A stretch of DNA of 64,000 bases, taken from Mesorhizobium helmanticense (GTDB taxonomy: Bacteria > Pseudomonadota > Alphaproteobacteria > Rhizobiales > Rhizobiaceae). The DNA lies in the NCBI RefSeq assembly GCF_003034915.1, contig NZ_PZJX01000038.1, positions 62,001 to 126,000 on the forward strand. Reading direction: 5' to 3'. Below the pieces are notes generated by a model. It was not told the origin of the DNA and searched no databases. It saw nothing but the letters and a program-made list of their open reading frames with translations. A program made the translations under genes and the position numbers. Positions 1 to 8,004 of the stretch are shown here, piece after piece; the stretch's first letter is position 1, and each line of letters begins with the position of its first letter.

Positions 1-1228
1 AGGCGTAGTCGCCGACGAACCACAGAACATCGACAGGTTCGCTGCGTGCGTCCTTGACCGGAAAGCCGAGTTCCCTGGTCCAGCGAGCCCGCATCTTGGA
101 AGGCTTGCCCATGGAGTTGCCAAGCCGGGTAAGGTTGGAAAGCGCATCCTGCAAACCTGGACTGACACGGCCTTCGTCGACCAGGTGACGGCGCATGTCG
201 ATGATCTTCGGCAGGTGCTCGATCTCGACGGGGCACTCTTCCATGCAGGCTCGACAGGTGGTGCAAGCCCACAGCGTCGCTTCCGAAATGACGCCGCCGA
301 CCAGCGGCAGCGCCGACGGCCCGGCGGCCAGCGCGTCGCGCATGTCGGTGATCAGCATCTTGGGGCTGAGCGGCAGGCCCGCGGCATAGGCCGGGCAGAC
401 CGCCTGGCAACGGCCGCATTCGGTGCAGGAGAGAAGGTCGAGCTGCTGTTTCCAGTCGAACTCAGCGAGCTTGTCGACGCCGGGATTTTCACGATCGCGC
501 GGCACCGCCGGCGCGGCGCCGCGCGGTTCGAGATTGCGAAAATAGATGTTCGGCGCGGCAAGGAACATATGCCGGTGCTTCGAGCCGGGAATATAGACGA
601 GAAAGGCGAGGATGGCGCCGACATGCAGCCAGTAGCAGATCTCCTGTGTCTCCTGCGCCGGCACACCGATGCGGCCCAGCAGGCCGGCAAGCCAGGAGGC
701 GACCGGCCGCCACGAACCGTCCGCCCCGCCCAGAATGCGCGCCGCCGCTTCGAACAGCAGCGAGCCTACGATCAGCACGATCAGCACGTAAATGATCGCC
801 GCGTCGCTGCCGCTCGATCCCTTGAACCGTGCCGGCCTCAGGACATAACGCTGGTAGAGCGCAAGCCCGACGCCGATCAGCATCAGCACCGCGAAGAAAT
901 CCTGCAGGCCGGCGATCCAGGTTTCCCCGCCGACGAGCGCCAGCGAGAACCCTGGAAACAGACGCGAGCCGAAAGCCTCGATCGTCGCGGTGAACAGGAC
1001 GAAGAAGGAAATGAAGATGATCGCGTGCAGCACGCCGGCGAGCGGCTTGCGCAACATCTTCCTGTGCAGGCCGATGGCGGTTGCCACGCCTTCCAGGCGT
1101 CGCAACGGCTGGTCGAAACGGGCAACCTTCGGCGCATTGGCAAGCGCGGACACGTAGTGGCGTGCGCGCCAGCCTGTCATTGCGATTGCCGAAGCCAGTA
1201 TTACCCAGAGCACCAAGGTCGATGCCAT
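1..1228 (-). CDS. Membrane iron-sulphur electron-transfer protein (DgcB / heterodisulfide-reductase-related), partial
   Basis: Reading leftward from the ATG at 1228 gives 409 codons without a stop, so the C-terminus lies outside the window. The first ~215 residues hold several hydrophobic segments with spaced histidines, like the NarI-type membrane part of this family. Two 4Fe-4S motifs follow: CTECGRCQAVCP at residues 268-279 and CTTCRACMEECP at 322-333. The cysteine-rich CCG domain expected next would be beyond the edge. It starts one base after the etfA stop, so it is the third gene of an etfB-etfA-FeS operon. Relatives such as DgcB take electrons from flavoprotein dehydrogenases through ETF and pass them to the respiratory chain. 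The role in methylated-amine oxidation is only one possibility here. Confidence 0.85.
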   Translation of the reverse strand, partial: MASTLVLWVILASAIAMTGWRARHYVSALANAPKVARFDQPLRRLEGVATAIGLHRKMLRKPLAGVLHAIIFISFFVLFTATIEAFGSRLFPGFSLALVGGETWIAGLQDFFAVLMLIGVGLALYQRYVLRPARFKGSSGSDAAIIYVLIVLIVGSLLFEAAARILGGADGSWRPVASWLAGLLGRIGVPAQETQEICYWLHVGAILAFLVYIPGSKHRHMFLAAPNIYFRNLEPRGAAPAVPRDRENPGVDKLAEFDWKQQLDLLSCTECGRCQAVCPAYAAGLPLSPKMLITDMRDALAAGPSALPLVGGVISEATLWACTTCRACMEECPVEIEHLPKIIDMRRHLVDEGRVSPGLQDALSNLTRLGNSMGKPSKMRARWTRELGFPVKDARSEPVDVLWFVGDYA

Positions 1229-1229
1229 C

Positions 1230-2198
1230 TCAACGGCCCGGCGACGCCTGCAGCCTGTCGCTCAGGCTCGCGACGAGATCGAACAGGTCACAGGTTGCGC
1301 CGTAGTGAGCGACGTTGAAGATGGGAGCCTTCGGATCGGTGTTGACCGCGATGATCAGATCGGCGTGCGACATGCCCTCGAGATGCTCGGGCGCGCCGGA
1401 GACACCGAGCGCCAGATAAAGCTTGGGCTTGACCTTCTGGCCCGATTTGCCGACCTGGCGCAGCTTCGGCAGCCAGCCATTGTCGACCACGGGACGGCTG
1501 CCGGCGATCTCGGCGCCGAGGATCGTCGCCAGGTCGCGGGCAATGTCGATGCTCGCCTCGTCGCCAATGCCTCGACCCACGCAGACGATCCGTTCGGCGG
1601 TCGTCAGGTCGACATCGGCATAGTCAGGCACATCGATGGCCACCATCTTGACCCTGCTGCTTTCGATGGCAGGCATGGCATCGAATTGCTGCACCTTGGC
1701 GGCGTCGACAGGGCCTGGCATGGCCTCCTCGAAGGCGCCCGGATTGACCATCAGGACCGCGGGGAGCTTGACCACGCATTCGGCAAGGACCTTGCCGCCA
1801 TACATCTGTGCTACGACATTCAGACTTTCGCCATCCCGCTTGATTTCATTGACATAAGACAGGAGCGGCCAGCCGGTGCGCGCGGCGATGTCGGCAGCGA
1901 CATCCAGTCCGTTCGCCGAGTAGGGCACCAGCACCAGATCGGGCTGTTCGGCCGCGATCGTATCGCGCAACAGGCGCGCATAGGCTTCGGCAGGGATCAG
2001 ATCGGAACCGGCGGCGTCAGCGGCGATCAGCCGATCTGCTGCTCCGAAGGAAGAAGCTGCCGCCTTGGCGGCCTGGCCGGCAAAGAAGGCGACCACCTCG
2101 TCGCCAGCCGCTGCGATGGAACGCGCCGCGTTGATCATCTCGAGGGAGAAGGCTTCGACCCTGTCGGAGCGGCCTTCGGTGCAAGCTATCATCTTCAT
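1230..2198 (-). CDS. etfA: Electron transfer flavoprotein, alpha subunit
   Basis: The 322-residue product is full length for EtfA/FixB. The C-terminal FAD-binding domain is plain: SRPVVDNGWLPKLRQVGKSG, then PKLYLALGVSGAPEH and a segment ending in NTDPKAPIFNVAHYG, which are the FAD-contacting signatures of ETF alpha. ETF is a soluble heterodimer that accepts electrons from acyl-CoA, sarcosine or dimethylglycine-type dehydrogenases. The gene starts 3 bases after the etfB stop and is followed after 1 base by the iron-sulphur protein. This suggests a dedicated pathway ETF whose quinone-side acceptor is the neighbouring Fe-S protein, not the housekeeping ETF-QO pair. The pathway assignment is inference. 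Confidence 0.93.
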   Translation of the reverse strand: MKMIACTEGRSDRVEAFSLEMINAARSIAAAGDEVVAFFAGQAAKAAASSFGAADRLIAADAAGSDLIPAEAYARLLRDTIAAEQPDLVLVPYSANGLDVAADIAARTGWPLLSYVNEIKRDGESLNVVAQMYGGKVLAECVVKLPAVLMVNPGAFEEAMPGPVDAAKVQQFDAMPAIESSRVKMVAIDVPDYADVDLTTAERIVCVGRGIGDEASIDIARDLATILGAEIAGSRPVVDNGWLPKLRQVGKSGQKVKPKLYLALGVSGAPEHLEGMSHADLIIAVNTDPKAPIFNVAHYGATCDLFDLVASLSDRLQASPGR

Positions 2199-2201
2199 GG
2201 C

Positions 2202-2966
2202 TTACTTCCTTGCCAGACCGTTGGCTGCCAGGATGGCGACCAGTCGGTCGGCGACATTCTCGGCGTCGTTGCCGAGGTCTTCACCCGAGCCGCCCTGCGT
2301 TGGCAGGCGAAGCTCGCGTATCTCGGCCGAACGCTCGAAGCCGGATGGCTCGAGCGTGGCGCGACCGATCGGGGTTTTCGACGCTTCGCGCAGCTTGCTG
2401 CCGGAGACGTAACGCGGCGCCTTGGAGGCAGTCTGCACGCCGAGCACCGCAGGCAAGGCCATCTCGTAGGTGACGGCGACGCCCGCGCCACGCTCTTGCG
2501 TTACCCGCAATCCGGCACCGTCGGGTAAAACGCGGTTGGTGCCGGAGACATGCGGCCAGTCGAGCAGCGCGCCGACATAGGGTGCCAGCTGGCCGAAGAC
2601 ATCCTCGGTCGACTGCACGCCGCAGAGAACGAGATCGGCGGATTTGGCGCGCGCCGTCGCCGCGATCGTGGCGGCTATGGTGCGCGAGGAGATCATGGCA
2701 TCGTCCTCGGTTTGGAGGGCTATGACCTCGTCGGCGCCCCGGGCGGCGGCCATCTGCAGCACCCGGTTGGCGCCTTCGCCAATGGCGACCGCCGTTACTG
2801 TCGCGCCGCTCCCTTCCTTGAGCAAAATCGCTTCTTCGAGTGCATGATCGTCGAAATCGTTGAGCTGGAAATCCAGCCACTCGCGATCGATGCCGCGCCC
2901 GTCCTCGGCAAGCTGAAGCTCGCCGGCGGAATCCGGAATCATGCGCAGGACAACGAGAATATTCAC
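2202..2966 (-). CDS. etfB: Electron transfer flavoprotein, beta subunit
   Basis: A 254-residue EtfB/FixA-type protein beginning VNILVVLRMIPDSAGEL, with the nucleotide-binding fold of ETF beta. It includes the segment DAMISSRTIAATIAATA followed by ADLVLCGVQSTEDVFGQLAPY, typical of the adenylate-binding loop region. I place the start at the GTG at 2966 because an excellent ribosome binding site (GGAGGAG) sits 5-6 bases before it. The longer frame from 2990 would put that site inside the gene. It is the first gene of the leftward etfB-etfA-FeS operon and is transcribed from the divergent region at 2967-3223. Confidence 0.92.
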   Translation of the reverse strand: MNILVVLRMIPDSAGELQLAEDGRGIDREWLDFQLNDFDDHALEEAILLKEGSGATVTAVAIGEGANRVLQMAAARGADEVIALQTEDDAMISSRTIAATIAATARAKSADLVLCGVQSTEDVFGQLAPYVGALLDWPHVSGTNRVLPDGAGLRVTQERGAGVAVTYEMALPAVLGVQTASKAPRYVSGSKLREASKTPIGRATLEPSGFERSAEIRELRLPTQGGSGEDLGNDAENVADRLVAILAANGLARK

Positions 2967-3015
2967 GGCCTCTCCTCCGACGGAACGCACCTCAAGCGCC
3001 CGGCACCCGTTTTAG

Positions 3016-3045
3016 ATCGTATTTTCAATCCTTCCCAACGGGCAA
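3016..3045 (-). promoter_or_regulatory. Candidate sigma-70 promoter for the etfB operon
   Basis: On the minus strand TTGCCC (3045-3040), an 18-base spacer and TACGAT (3021-3016) resemble -35 and -10 boxes (4 of 6 matches in each). It lies 50 bases before the etfB start and next to the 19-bp palindrome. Read by eye only. Confidence 0.4.
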
Positions 3046-3048
3046 AAA

Positions 3049-3067
3049 TGTAATAGCAGCTATTACA
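3049..3067. promoter_or_regulatory. 19-bp perfect palindrome, probable operator between divergent etf and transporter units
   Basis: TGTAATAGC-A-GCTATTACA is a perfect inverted repeat around position 3058. It sits between the -35 boxes of two divergent candidate promoters and is therefore well placed to control both units. Its centre would be about 55 bases upstream of the rightward transcription start, a typical activator position. The LysR gene at 13007 is the only regulator in this unit. The palindrome does not show a symmetric T-N11-A LysR box, so the cognate protein is uncertain. Confidence 0.65.
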
Positions 3068-3077
3068 AGACCGAAGG

Positions 3078-3106
3078 TTGACCTTTCCCGGCTATCAATT
3101 GTTAAT
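3078..3106 (+). promoter_or_regulatory. Candidate sigma-70 promoter for the transporter/GMC unit
   Basis: TTGACC at 3078-3083, a 17-base spacer and GTTAAT at 3101-3106 resemble a -35/-10 pair. The 19-bp palindrome lies just upstream of the -35 box, and the first gene starts 118 bases after the -10 box. Confidence 0.45.
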
Positions 3107-3190
3107 TTGAGCCCAATCGTGGTCAATCCGCAATGTTCTGAACGGGAGAGGATTCAGAATAATACTTCTATTTTTGCCAGAATATCTATC

Positions 3191-3208
3191 AACATTCTAT
3201 TGAATGTT
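3191..3208 (+). promoter_or_regulatory. Inverted repeat just upstream of the ribosome binding site
   Basis: AACATTC-TATT-GAATGTT is a perfect 7-bp inverted repeat with a 4-base loop. It ends two bases before the GGAGGAGGAA ribosome binding site of the binding-protein gene. It could be a second operator half-site pair or a small 5' mRNA hairpin. Nothing in the sequence decides between them. Confidence 0.4.
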
Positions 3209-3223
3209 CAGGAGGAGGAACAA

Positions 3224-4435
3224 ATGTCAGTAAAGAGCATATTAGATCACAAAATCTCGCGTAAGAGTTTTATCCGGGGCGTGCCGGCCGCGGCCGCCGC
3301 CATGGTCGCGGCGCCAGCCATCCAACTCGCCCAGACCAGTGCCGCCGTCGCCGCCGAACCGGAGACCAAGCCCGGTTACTATGGCGCGCCACGCACCTGG
3401 ATGTGGAATCCCAATGCCAACACCATGGTCGACACATCGAAGTGGAAGAAGGACGGTCCCTATACGATCGGTTTCTCCAATGCCTCGATTTCGAATGCCT
3501 GGCGCGTCGCCTTCCAGCACGGTGTCCTCTGGTCCGCCGGCCAGCATCGCGACGAGATCGCTCATCTTTTGGTCACCGACGCCAATGACGATCCTTCCAA
3601 GCAGATCGCCGACATCCAGGATCTGATCAGCCAGGGCGTCGACATCCTGCTTATCGCCGCCTCGACCGAAGACGCGCTCGATTCCGTCGTTGGCCGCGCC
3701 ATGGAACAGGACATTCCCGTCGTCATGGTCGACCGCAAGGTGAAGACGGCGTCGAATTACATCACCTACGTCACCGCATCCGACTGGGCGCTCGGCCGCC
3801 TCGAGGCTCAATGGCTGTGCGAGACGCTCGGCGGCAAGGGCAATATCGTGATGCTGCCCGGCATTGCCGGTTCCAGCGTCGCGGAAATCCGCATCAAGGC
3901 GAACGAGGAGGTGTTCTCGAAATTCCCTGATATCAAGGTGCTGGAGAAGCAGTATTGCGACTGGAACCCGGCCACCGGCAAATCGGTGATGGCGGCGCTG
4001 ATCCAGAAGCACGGCAAGAACATCAACGGCGTGCTTGCCGACAGTGCGCTACAGGGCTATGGCGCGATCGAGGCGTTCCTCGACGCCGGCTACAAGGCCG
4101 GCGAATTTCCACCGATGACCGGTGGCGACGTCGCCCGGATGTATCAGCTGGCCAACCAGCACAACATCAAGATGGTCGGCATCGACTATCCGACCTCGAT
4201 GGGCATCACCGGCATCGAGACCGCGCTCGACGTGATGAAGGGCATCTCTGTCCCGGACAAGGTCGAGGTGAGCTTCCAGGTTGTCACGTCGCCGGGTGCG
4301 GATACTGTCTCGGTCAAGGGCGACAGGCATCTGCTCGACCATGTCAGCATGGACGATCCGGGCGACCTGTCGCCAAGCAATGGGCTGCCCGCCGGCTATA
4401 ATCCGAGCACATTCAATCCCGACTATCCGAAGTAA
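3224..4435 (+). CDS. Sugar-type ABC transporter substrate-binding protein (CUT2)
   Basis: The ATG at 3224 is preceded by a strong ribosome binding site (GGAGGAGGAA, 4 bases away) and gives 403 residues. The in-frame extension back to 3107 lacks such a site. The N-terminus has SRKSFIRG followed by an alanine-rich hydrophobic stretch, resembling a twin-arginine signal but with RK instead of RR. The mature part has the periplasmic-binding-protein type 1 fold (YTIGFSNASISNAWR near the start; DILLIAASTEDALD; a C-terminal domain-swap region). First gene of the unit ending at 12947. The ligand is unknown; neighbours suggest a polyol, sugar acid or related compound that is oxidised after uptake. Confidence 0.88.
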   Translation: MSVKSILDHKISRKSFIRGVPAAAAAMVAAPAIQLAQTSAAVAAEPETKPGYYGAPRTWMWNPNANTMVDTSKWKKDGPYTIGFSNASISNAWRVAFQHGVLWSAGQHRDEIAHLLVTDANDDPSKQIADIQDLISQGVDILLIAASTEDALDSVVGRAMEQDIPVVMVDRKVKTASNYITYVTASDWALGRLEAQWLCETLGGKGNIVMLPGIAGSSVAEIRIKANEEVFSKFPDIKVLEKQYCDWNPATGKSVMAALIQKHGKNINGVLADSALQGYGAIEAFLDAGYKAGEFPPMTGGDVARMYQLANQHNIKMVGIDYPTSMGITGIETALDVMKGISVPDKVEVSFQVVTSPGADTVSVKGDRHLLDHVSMDDPGDLSPSNGLPAGYNPSTFNPDYPK

Positions 4436-4449
4436 GCCTCCCAAGCGAC

Positions 4450-4479
4450 CCGGTGCGCGCCAGGCTTGGCGCGCACCGG
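4450..4479 (+). other. Strong mRNA hairpin between binding-protein and ATPase genes
   Basis: CCGGTGCGCGCCA and TGGCGCGCACCGG form a perfect 13-bp stem with a 4-base loop, 14 bases after the stop at 4435. No T-run follows, so it is not a typical terminator. Such hairpins behind binding-protein genes commonly stabilise the upstream mRNA or reduce read-through, giving more binding protein than ATPase. Confidence 0.6.
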
Positions 4480-4508
4480 ACGTGAATTGAACAGTTCGAG
4501 CGCCGGAT

Positions 4509-6050
4509 ATGTCAGCGTCTGTTATTGAGCTCAGCCAGATCGAGAAGGACTATCCTGGAGTCAAACCCCTGGACAAGGTCGATTTCGCCGTGCAGCCAGG
4601 CGAGATCCACGCACTTCTGGGTGAAAACGGCGCGGGCAAATCAACGCTGATCCGTGTCATGGGCGGCGTGACCAAACCCAATTCCGGCACCATCACCTAT
4701 CTAGGCAAGCCGGTTTCCTGGCAGTCGCCGAAGGCAGCGCGCGCTGCCGGCATTCATGTGATCCACCAGGAGCTGGCGCTTTTTCCCGAGCTTTCGGTTG
4801 CCGAGAACATCCTGGTCGACGCCCAGCCCCGGGGCATGCTGGGGCTCATTTCGAACCGCGCCCGCCACGCCCGCGCGGCTGAAATCCTCGCACAGCTCGG
4901 CGTCGATATCCCGACCCACGCCAAGATCGACGAATTGCCGCTTGCCGATCAGCAGATGGTCGAGATCGCGAAAGCCCTGGTCGGCGACGTGCGGCTGCTC
5001 ATCCTGGATGAGCCGACGGCGGTCATCGCTGGCCGCGAGGTCGATCTTCTGTTCGAGAACATGCGCAGGCTGCGCAATGAAGGCGTCGGCATCGTCTATG
5101 TCTCCCATCGGCTCGAGGAAATCTTCGAGATCGCCGACAGGGTCACGATCCTCAAGGACGGCCAACTCGTCGGCACGAGCCCGGTAAGCGCGCTCACTCG
5201 CGAAGAGATGATCACCAAGATGGTCGGCCGCCGGCTCAGCCAGATCTATCCGCCGCGGCGTGCCGCGCCGGCGGACGGGCCGGACGTGCTCAGCGTTCGC
5301 AATCTCAGGGCTGGCCCGCGCGTCCGCGACGTCAGCCTCAACGTCCGGGTAGGCGAAATCGTCGGCGTGGCCGGCATGGTCGGCTCGGGACGCACTGAGG
5401 TCGCCGAGGCCATCTTCGGCACCCGCGCCGTCGACAGCGGCGTGATCGAATTCGATGGCAAGCCATTCGAGAGAAAGCTTCCGAAGGGTTCGATCGGCCA
5501 TGGGCTCGGTTTTCTGACCGAGAGCCGCAAGGACGACGGCCTGTTTCTCGGCCTGCCGATCTCCGCCAACATCGTGGCGCCAGATCTCGACGCCATAACG
5601 AAACGCGGGCTGATCGACCGTAAGCAAGAGCGAGCGGTGGCCACGCGGCAGATCCAGGATTTTTCGGTGGCGACACCGTCGCCCGACGTGAAGATCGGCA
5701 ATCTCTCGGGCGGCAACCAGCAGAAGGTGCTGTTCAGCCGCTGGTCGCGGATCGCCAGCAAGCTGCTCATCCTCGACGAACCGACGCGTGGCGTCGATAT
5801 CGGGGCCAAGGTGGAGATCTATCGCATCGTGCGCCGGCTGGCGGATTCGGGCGTCGGCGTGCTGATGATCAGCTCGGAACTGCCGGAAATCGTCGGTCTC
5901 TCCGACCGGGTCTTCGTGATGGCGCAGGGCCATGTCGTCGGCGAAATCAAGGGCGATGCCCTCAGCGAGGAGGCGATCATGGATCTCGCCGTGCGATCGG
6001 TCGAGGACCGCAATGCGGGCATGGATCAGCATGCGGAGCCGGTCGGATGA
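4509..6050 (+). CDS. Sugar ABC transporter ATP-binding protein (CUT2, duplicated ATPase)
   Basis: The 513-residue length is typical of RbsA/MglA-type ATPases with two fused nucleotide-binding domains. The first domain has Walker A GENGAGKST at residues 38-46 and Walker B LLILDEPT near 163-170. Its signature region is degenerate (PLADQQMVEIAKAL), as is usual in the family. The second domain has signature LSGGNQQKV and LLILDEPTRGVDIGAK. It energises import through the two permeases that follow. It overlaps the next gene by 4 bases (ATGA), indicating translational coupling. Confidence 0.93.
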   Translation: MSASVIELSQIEKDYPGVKPLDKVDFAVQPGEIHALLGENGAGKSTLIRVMGGVTKPNSGTITYLGKPVSWQSPKAARAAGIHVIHQELALFPELSVAENILVDAQPRGMLGLISNRARHARAAEILAQLGVDIPTHAKIDELPLADQQMVEIAKALVGDVRLLILDEPTAVIAGREVDLLFENMRRLRNEGVGIVYVSHRLEEIFEIADRVTILKDGQLVGTSPVSALTREEMITKMVGRRLSQIYPPRRAAPADGPDVLSVRNLRAGPRVRDVSLNVRVGEIVGVAGMVGSGRTEVAEAIFGTRAVDSGVIEFDGKPFERKLPKGSIGHGLGFLTESRKDDGLFLGLPISANIVAPDLDAITKRGLIDRKQERAVATRQIQDFSVATPSPDVKIGNLSGGNQQKVLFSRWSRIASKLLILDEPTRGVDIGAKVEIYRIVRRLADSGVGVLMISSELPEIVGLSDRVFVMAQGHVVGEIKGDALSEEAIMDLAVRSVEDRNAGMDQHAEPVG

Positions 6051-6997
6051 GCGCGATCGCCATGGACATTCGCCGCAACCGGCTGATGCTTTCCTATCTG
6101 ATCGTAGCAGTGCTTCTGGTGCTGCTCGCCGTCGCCGGCGGCTTCTTGTCCGACCGGTTCCTGACCTGGCGCAACATCGGCAATCTGCTCCAGCAGCTCA
6201 TTGTGCTGGGCATGGTCAGCCTAGGCCAGACTTTCGTCGTGCTGATGGGCGGCATCGATCTGGCGATCGGTTCACTGGTCGGCGCGCTCACCGTCTTTCT
6301 GGCGAACTTCCTCGAATGGCGCCCGGATCTGGTCTGGCTCGCCTTGCCGCTGGCGTTGATCGCCGCCACCGGGGTCGGCGCCATCAACGGCCTGCTGACC
6401 GTCGTGCTGCGCGTCCATCCCTTGATCGTCACACTCGGCATGTCCTCGATCATCTTCGGCGGTACGCTTATGTACCGCAAGGAGCCCGGCGGCTCGGTAC
6501 CGCGCGCCTTCGCTGACATCGCCTATACAAAGGTCGGCGGCATTCCGATCAGCGCCATCGTGCTCGTGGTGATTTTCGCGCTCGCCGGGCTTTGGCTGCA
6601 GCGGACGCGCACCGGCCGCAGCATCTACTTCGCCGGCGGCGACCGGGAAGCGGCGCGGCTTAACGGCCTGCCCGTCGACCGCATCGTTGTGCTGGCCTAT
6701 GCACTGTCGGGCCTGTGCGCCGGCATAGCGGCGATTTTCCTGACCGCGCGAACCGGCGTCGGCGACCCGCGCATCGGCGTCGCGCTGACGCTGCAGTCGG
6801 TGACGCCGGTGGTGGTCGGCGGCACTATCCTGGCGGGGGGCAGGGGCGGCGTGCTTGGCACGTTCCTCGGCGTGCTGCTCGTTACCATGCTAAACAGCCT
6901 GCTGAATTTCGTGAATGTCTCGTCCTACTACCAGTGGGTCATTCAAGGTCTCATCATCCTCATCGCCGTCGGCATTCACAGCTCGAGGCGGAAATAG
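6047..6997 (+). CDS. Sugar ABC transporter permease 1 (CUT2)
   Basis: A 316-residue RbsC/AraH-type permease with about eight to ten hydrophobic helices. The family hallmark GQTFVVLMGGIDLAIGSLVG lies in the first third. The region GRGGVLGTFLGVLLVTMLNS near the C-terminus is also typical. It overlaps the ATPase gene by 4 bases and the second permease follows after 2 bases, so a heteromeric channel is likely. Confidence 0.92.
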   Translation: MSAIAMDIRRNRLMLSYLIVAVLLVLLAVAGGFLSDRFLTWRNIGNLLQQLIVLGMVSLGQTFVVLMGGIDLAIGSLVGALTVFLANFLEWRPDLVWLALPLALIAATGVGAINGLLTVVLRVHPLIVTLGMSSIIFGGTLMYRKEPGGSVPRAFADIAYTKVGGIPISAIVLVVIFALAGLWLQRTRTGRSIYFAGGDREAARLNGLPVDRIVVLAYALSGLCAGIAAIFLTARTGVGDPRIGVALTLQSVTPVVVGGTILAGGRGGVLGTFLGVLLVTMLNSLLNFVNVSSYYQWVIQGLIILIAVGIHSSRRK

Positions 6998-6999
6998 CG

Positions 7000-7968
7000 A
7001 TGACACCTCTCGATACCCCGATGCAGCGATCGCAAAGCATTTCCATAGCGTCCGTTTTCGAGCGCTATGGACTGGTGATCTTCCTGGTCGCGCTTATGGT
7101 CGTTGCAGCCATCGCTTCACCGACCTTTCTGCGCCCGGCCAACCTGGTCAATGTGCTGACGATCGCCGCACCGCTCGGCATGGTCGTCGTCGGCCAGACC
7201 TTTGTCATCCTGGTGCGCGGACTGGATCTTTCCGTGGCCTCGTTGATGGCGACGGTGGCCGTGCTGGCCACGGCCTTCAAGGCCACGACCAACGAGGCGA
7301 TCCCGATGATCTTCATCGCCGCGATCGCCCTGTCGGCCATGGTCGGCCTGGTCAATGGCTGGCTGGTGGCCAAGCGCAACGTCAGCCCGTTTCTCGCGAC
7401 GCTGGCGATGATGATCATCCTGCAGGGTGCACGCTTCGCCTACACTGGCGGGGCGCCGATCAGCACGCTGCCGCCCGGCATGGGCTTTCTGGCCTCGGGA
7501 CGGGTCCTTGGCATTCCGGTCAATCTGATCACCCTGGCATTTCTGGCGATTGCCTTCGGCATCGTGCTGCACCGATCGCGCCTTGGCCGGGAAATATTCA
7601 TGGTGGGCAGCAATCCGAAAGCCGCGTTTCTCAATGGCGTGGCGCCGGACCGCGTCGTGATCCTCTGCTACGTCATCTGCTCGGTCTGTGCCGGGATAGG
7701 CGGGCTCTTCCTGCTCGGCTATGTCGGTACGGTGTCGAATTGGGTCGGGCAAGGCTACGAACTGGATTCGATCGTCGCGGCGGTGATGGGCGGGGTCGCG
7801 CTTTCCGGCGGCCGCGGCAATGTCTTCGCCGCGCTGCTCGGCGTCGCCGTGCTGGTCGTGATCAATAACCTGGTGCTGCTGCTCGGTTTTCCGATCGAGA
7901 TGCAGCTCATCATCAAAGGCATCATCATCATCGGCGCCGCGGCTTTCTACCGGACGCGGCTCGCCTGA
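7000..7968 (+). CDS. Sugar ABC transporter permease 2 (CUT2)
   Basis: From the ATG at 7000 the product is 322 residues. An in-frame extension upstream to 6715 overlaps the previous permease and is not credible. The protein has the same architecture as the first permease, with GQTFVILVRGLDLSVASLMA as the conserved loop and GGRGNVFAALLGV near the end. The two permeases are diverged paralogues and probably form a heterodimer. Confidence 0.92.
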   Translation: MTPLDTPMQRSQSISIASVFERYGLVIFLVALMVVAAIASPTFLRPANLVNVLTIAAPLGMVVVGQTFVILVRGLDLSVASLMATVAVLATAFKATTNEAIPMIFIAAIALSAMVGLVNGWLVAKRNVSPFLATLAMMIILQGARFAYTGGAPISTLPPGMGFLASGRVLGIPVNLITLAFLAIAFGIVLHRSRLGREIFMVGSNPKAAFLNGVAPDRVVILCYVICSVCAGIGGLFLLGYVGTVSNWVGQGYELDSIVAAVMGGVALSGGRGNVFAALLGVAVLVVINNLVLLLGFPIEMQLIIKGIIIIGAAAFYRTRLA

Positions 7969-8004
7969 GATGATGTGGTCGTTGGACCTCGAGGGAGGAA
8001 GAGA

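Noticed and set aside
185..2528. Long plus-strand frames opposite the etf operon
   Set aside because: They mirror the GC-rich minus-strand genes, have no ribosome binding sites and are rich in Arg/His/Gly, typical shadow frames.
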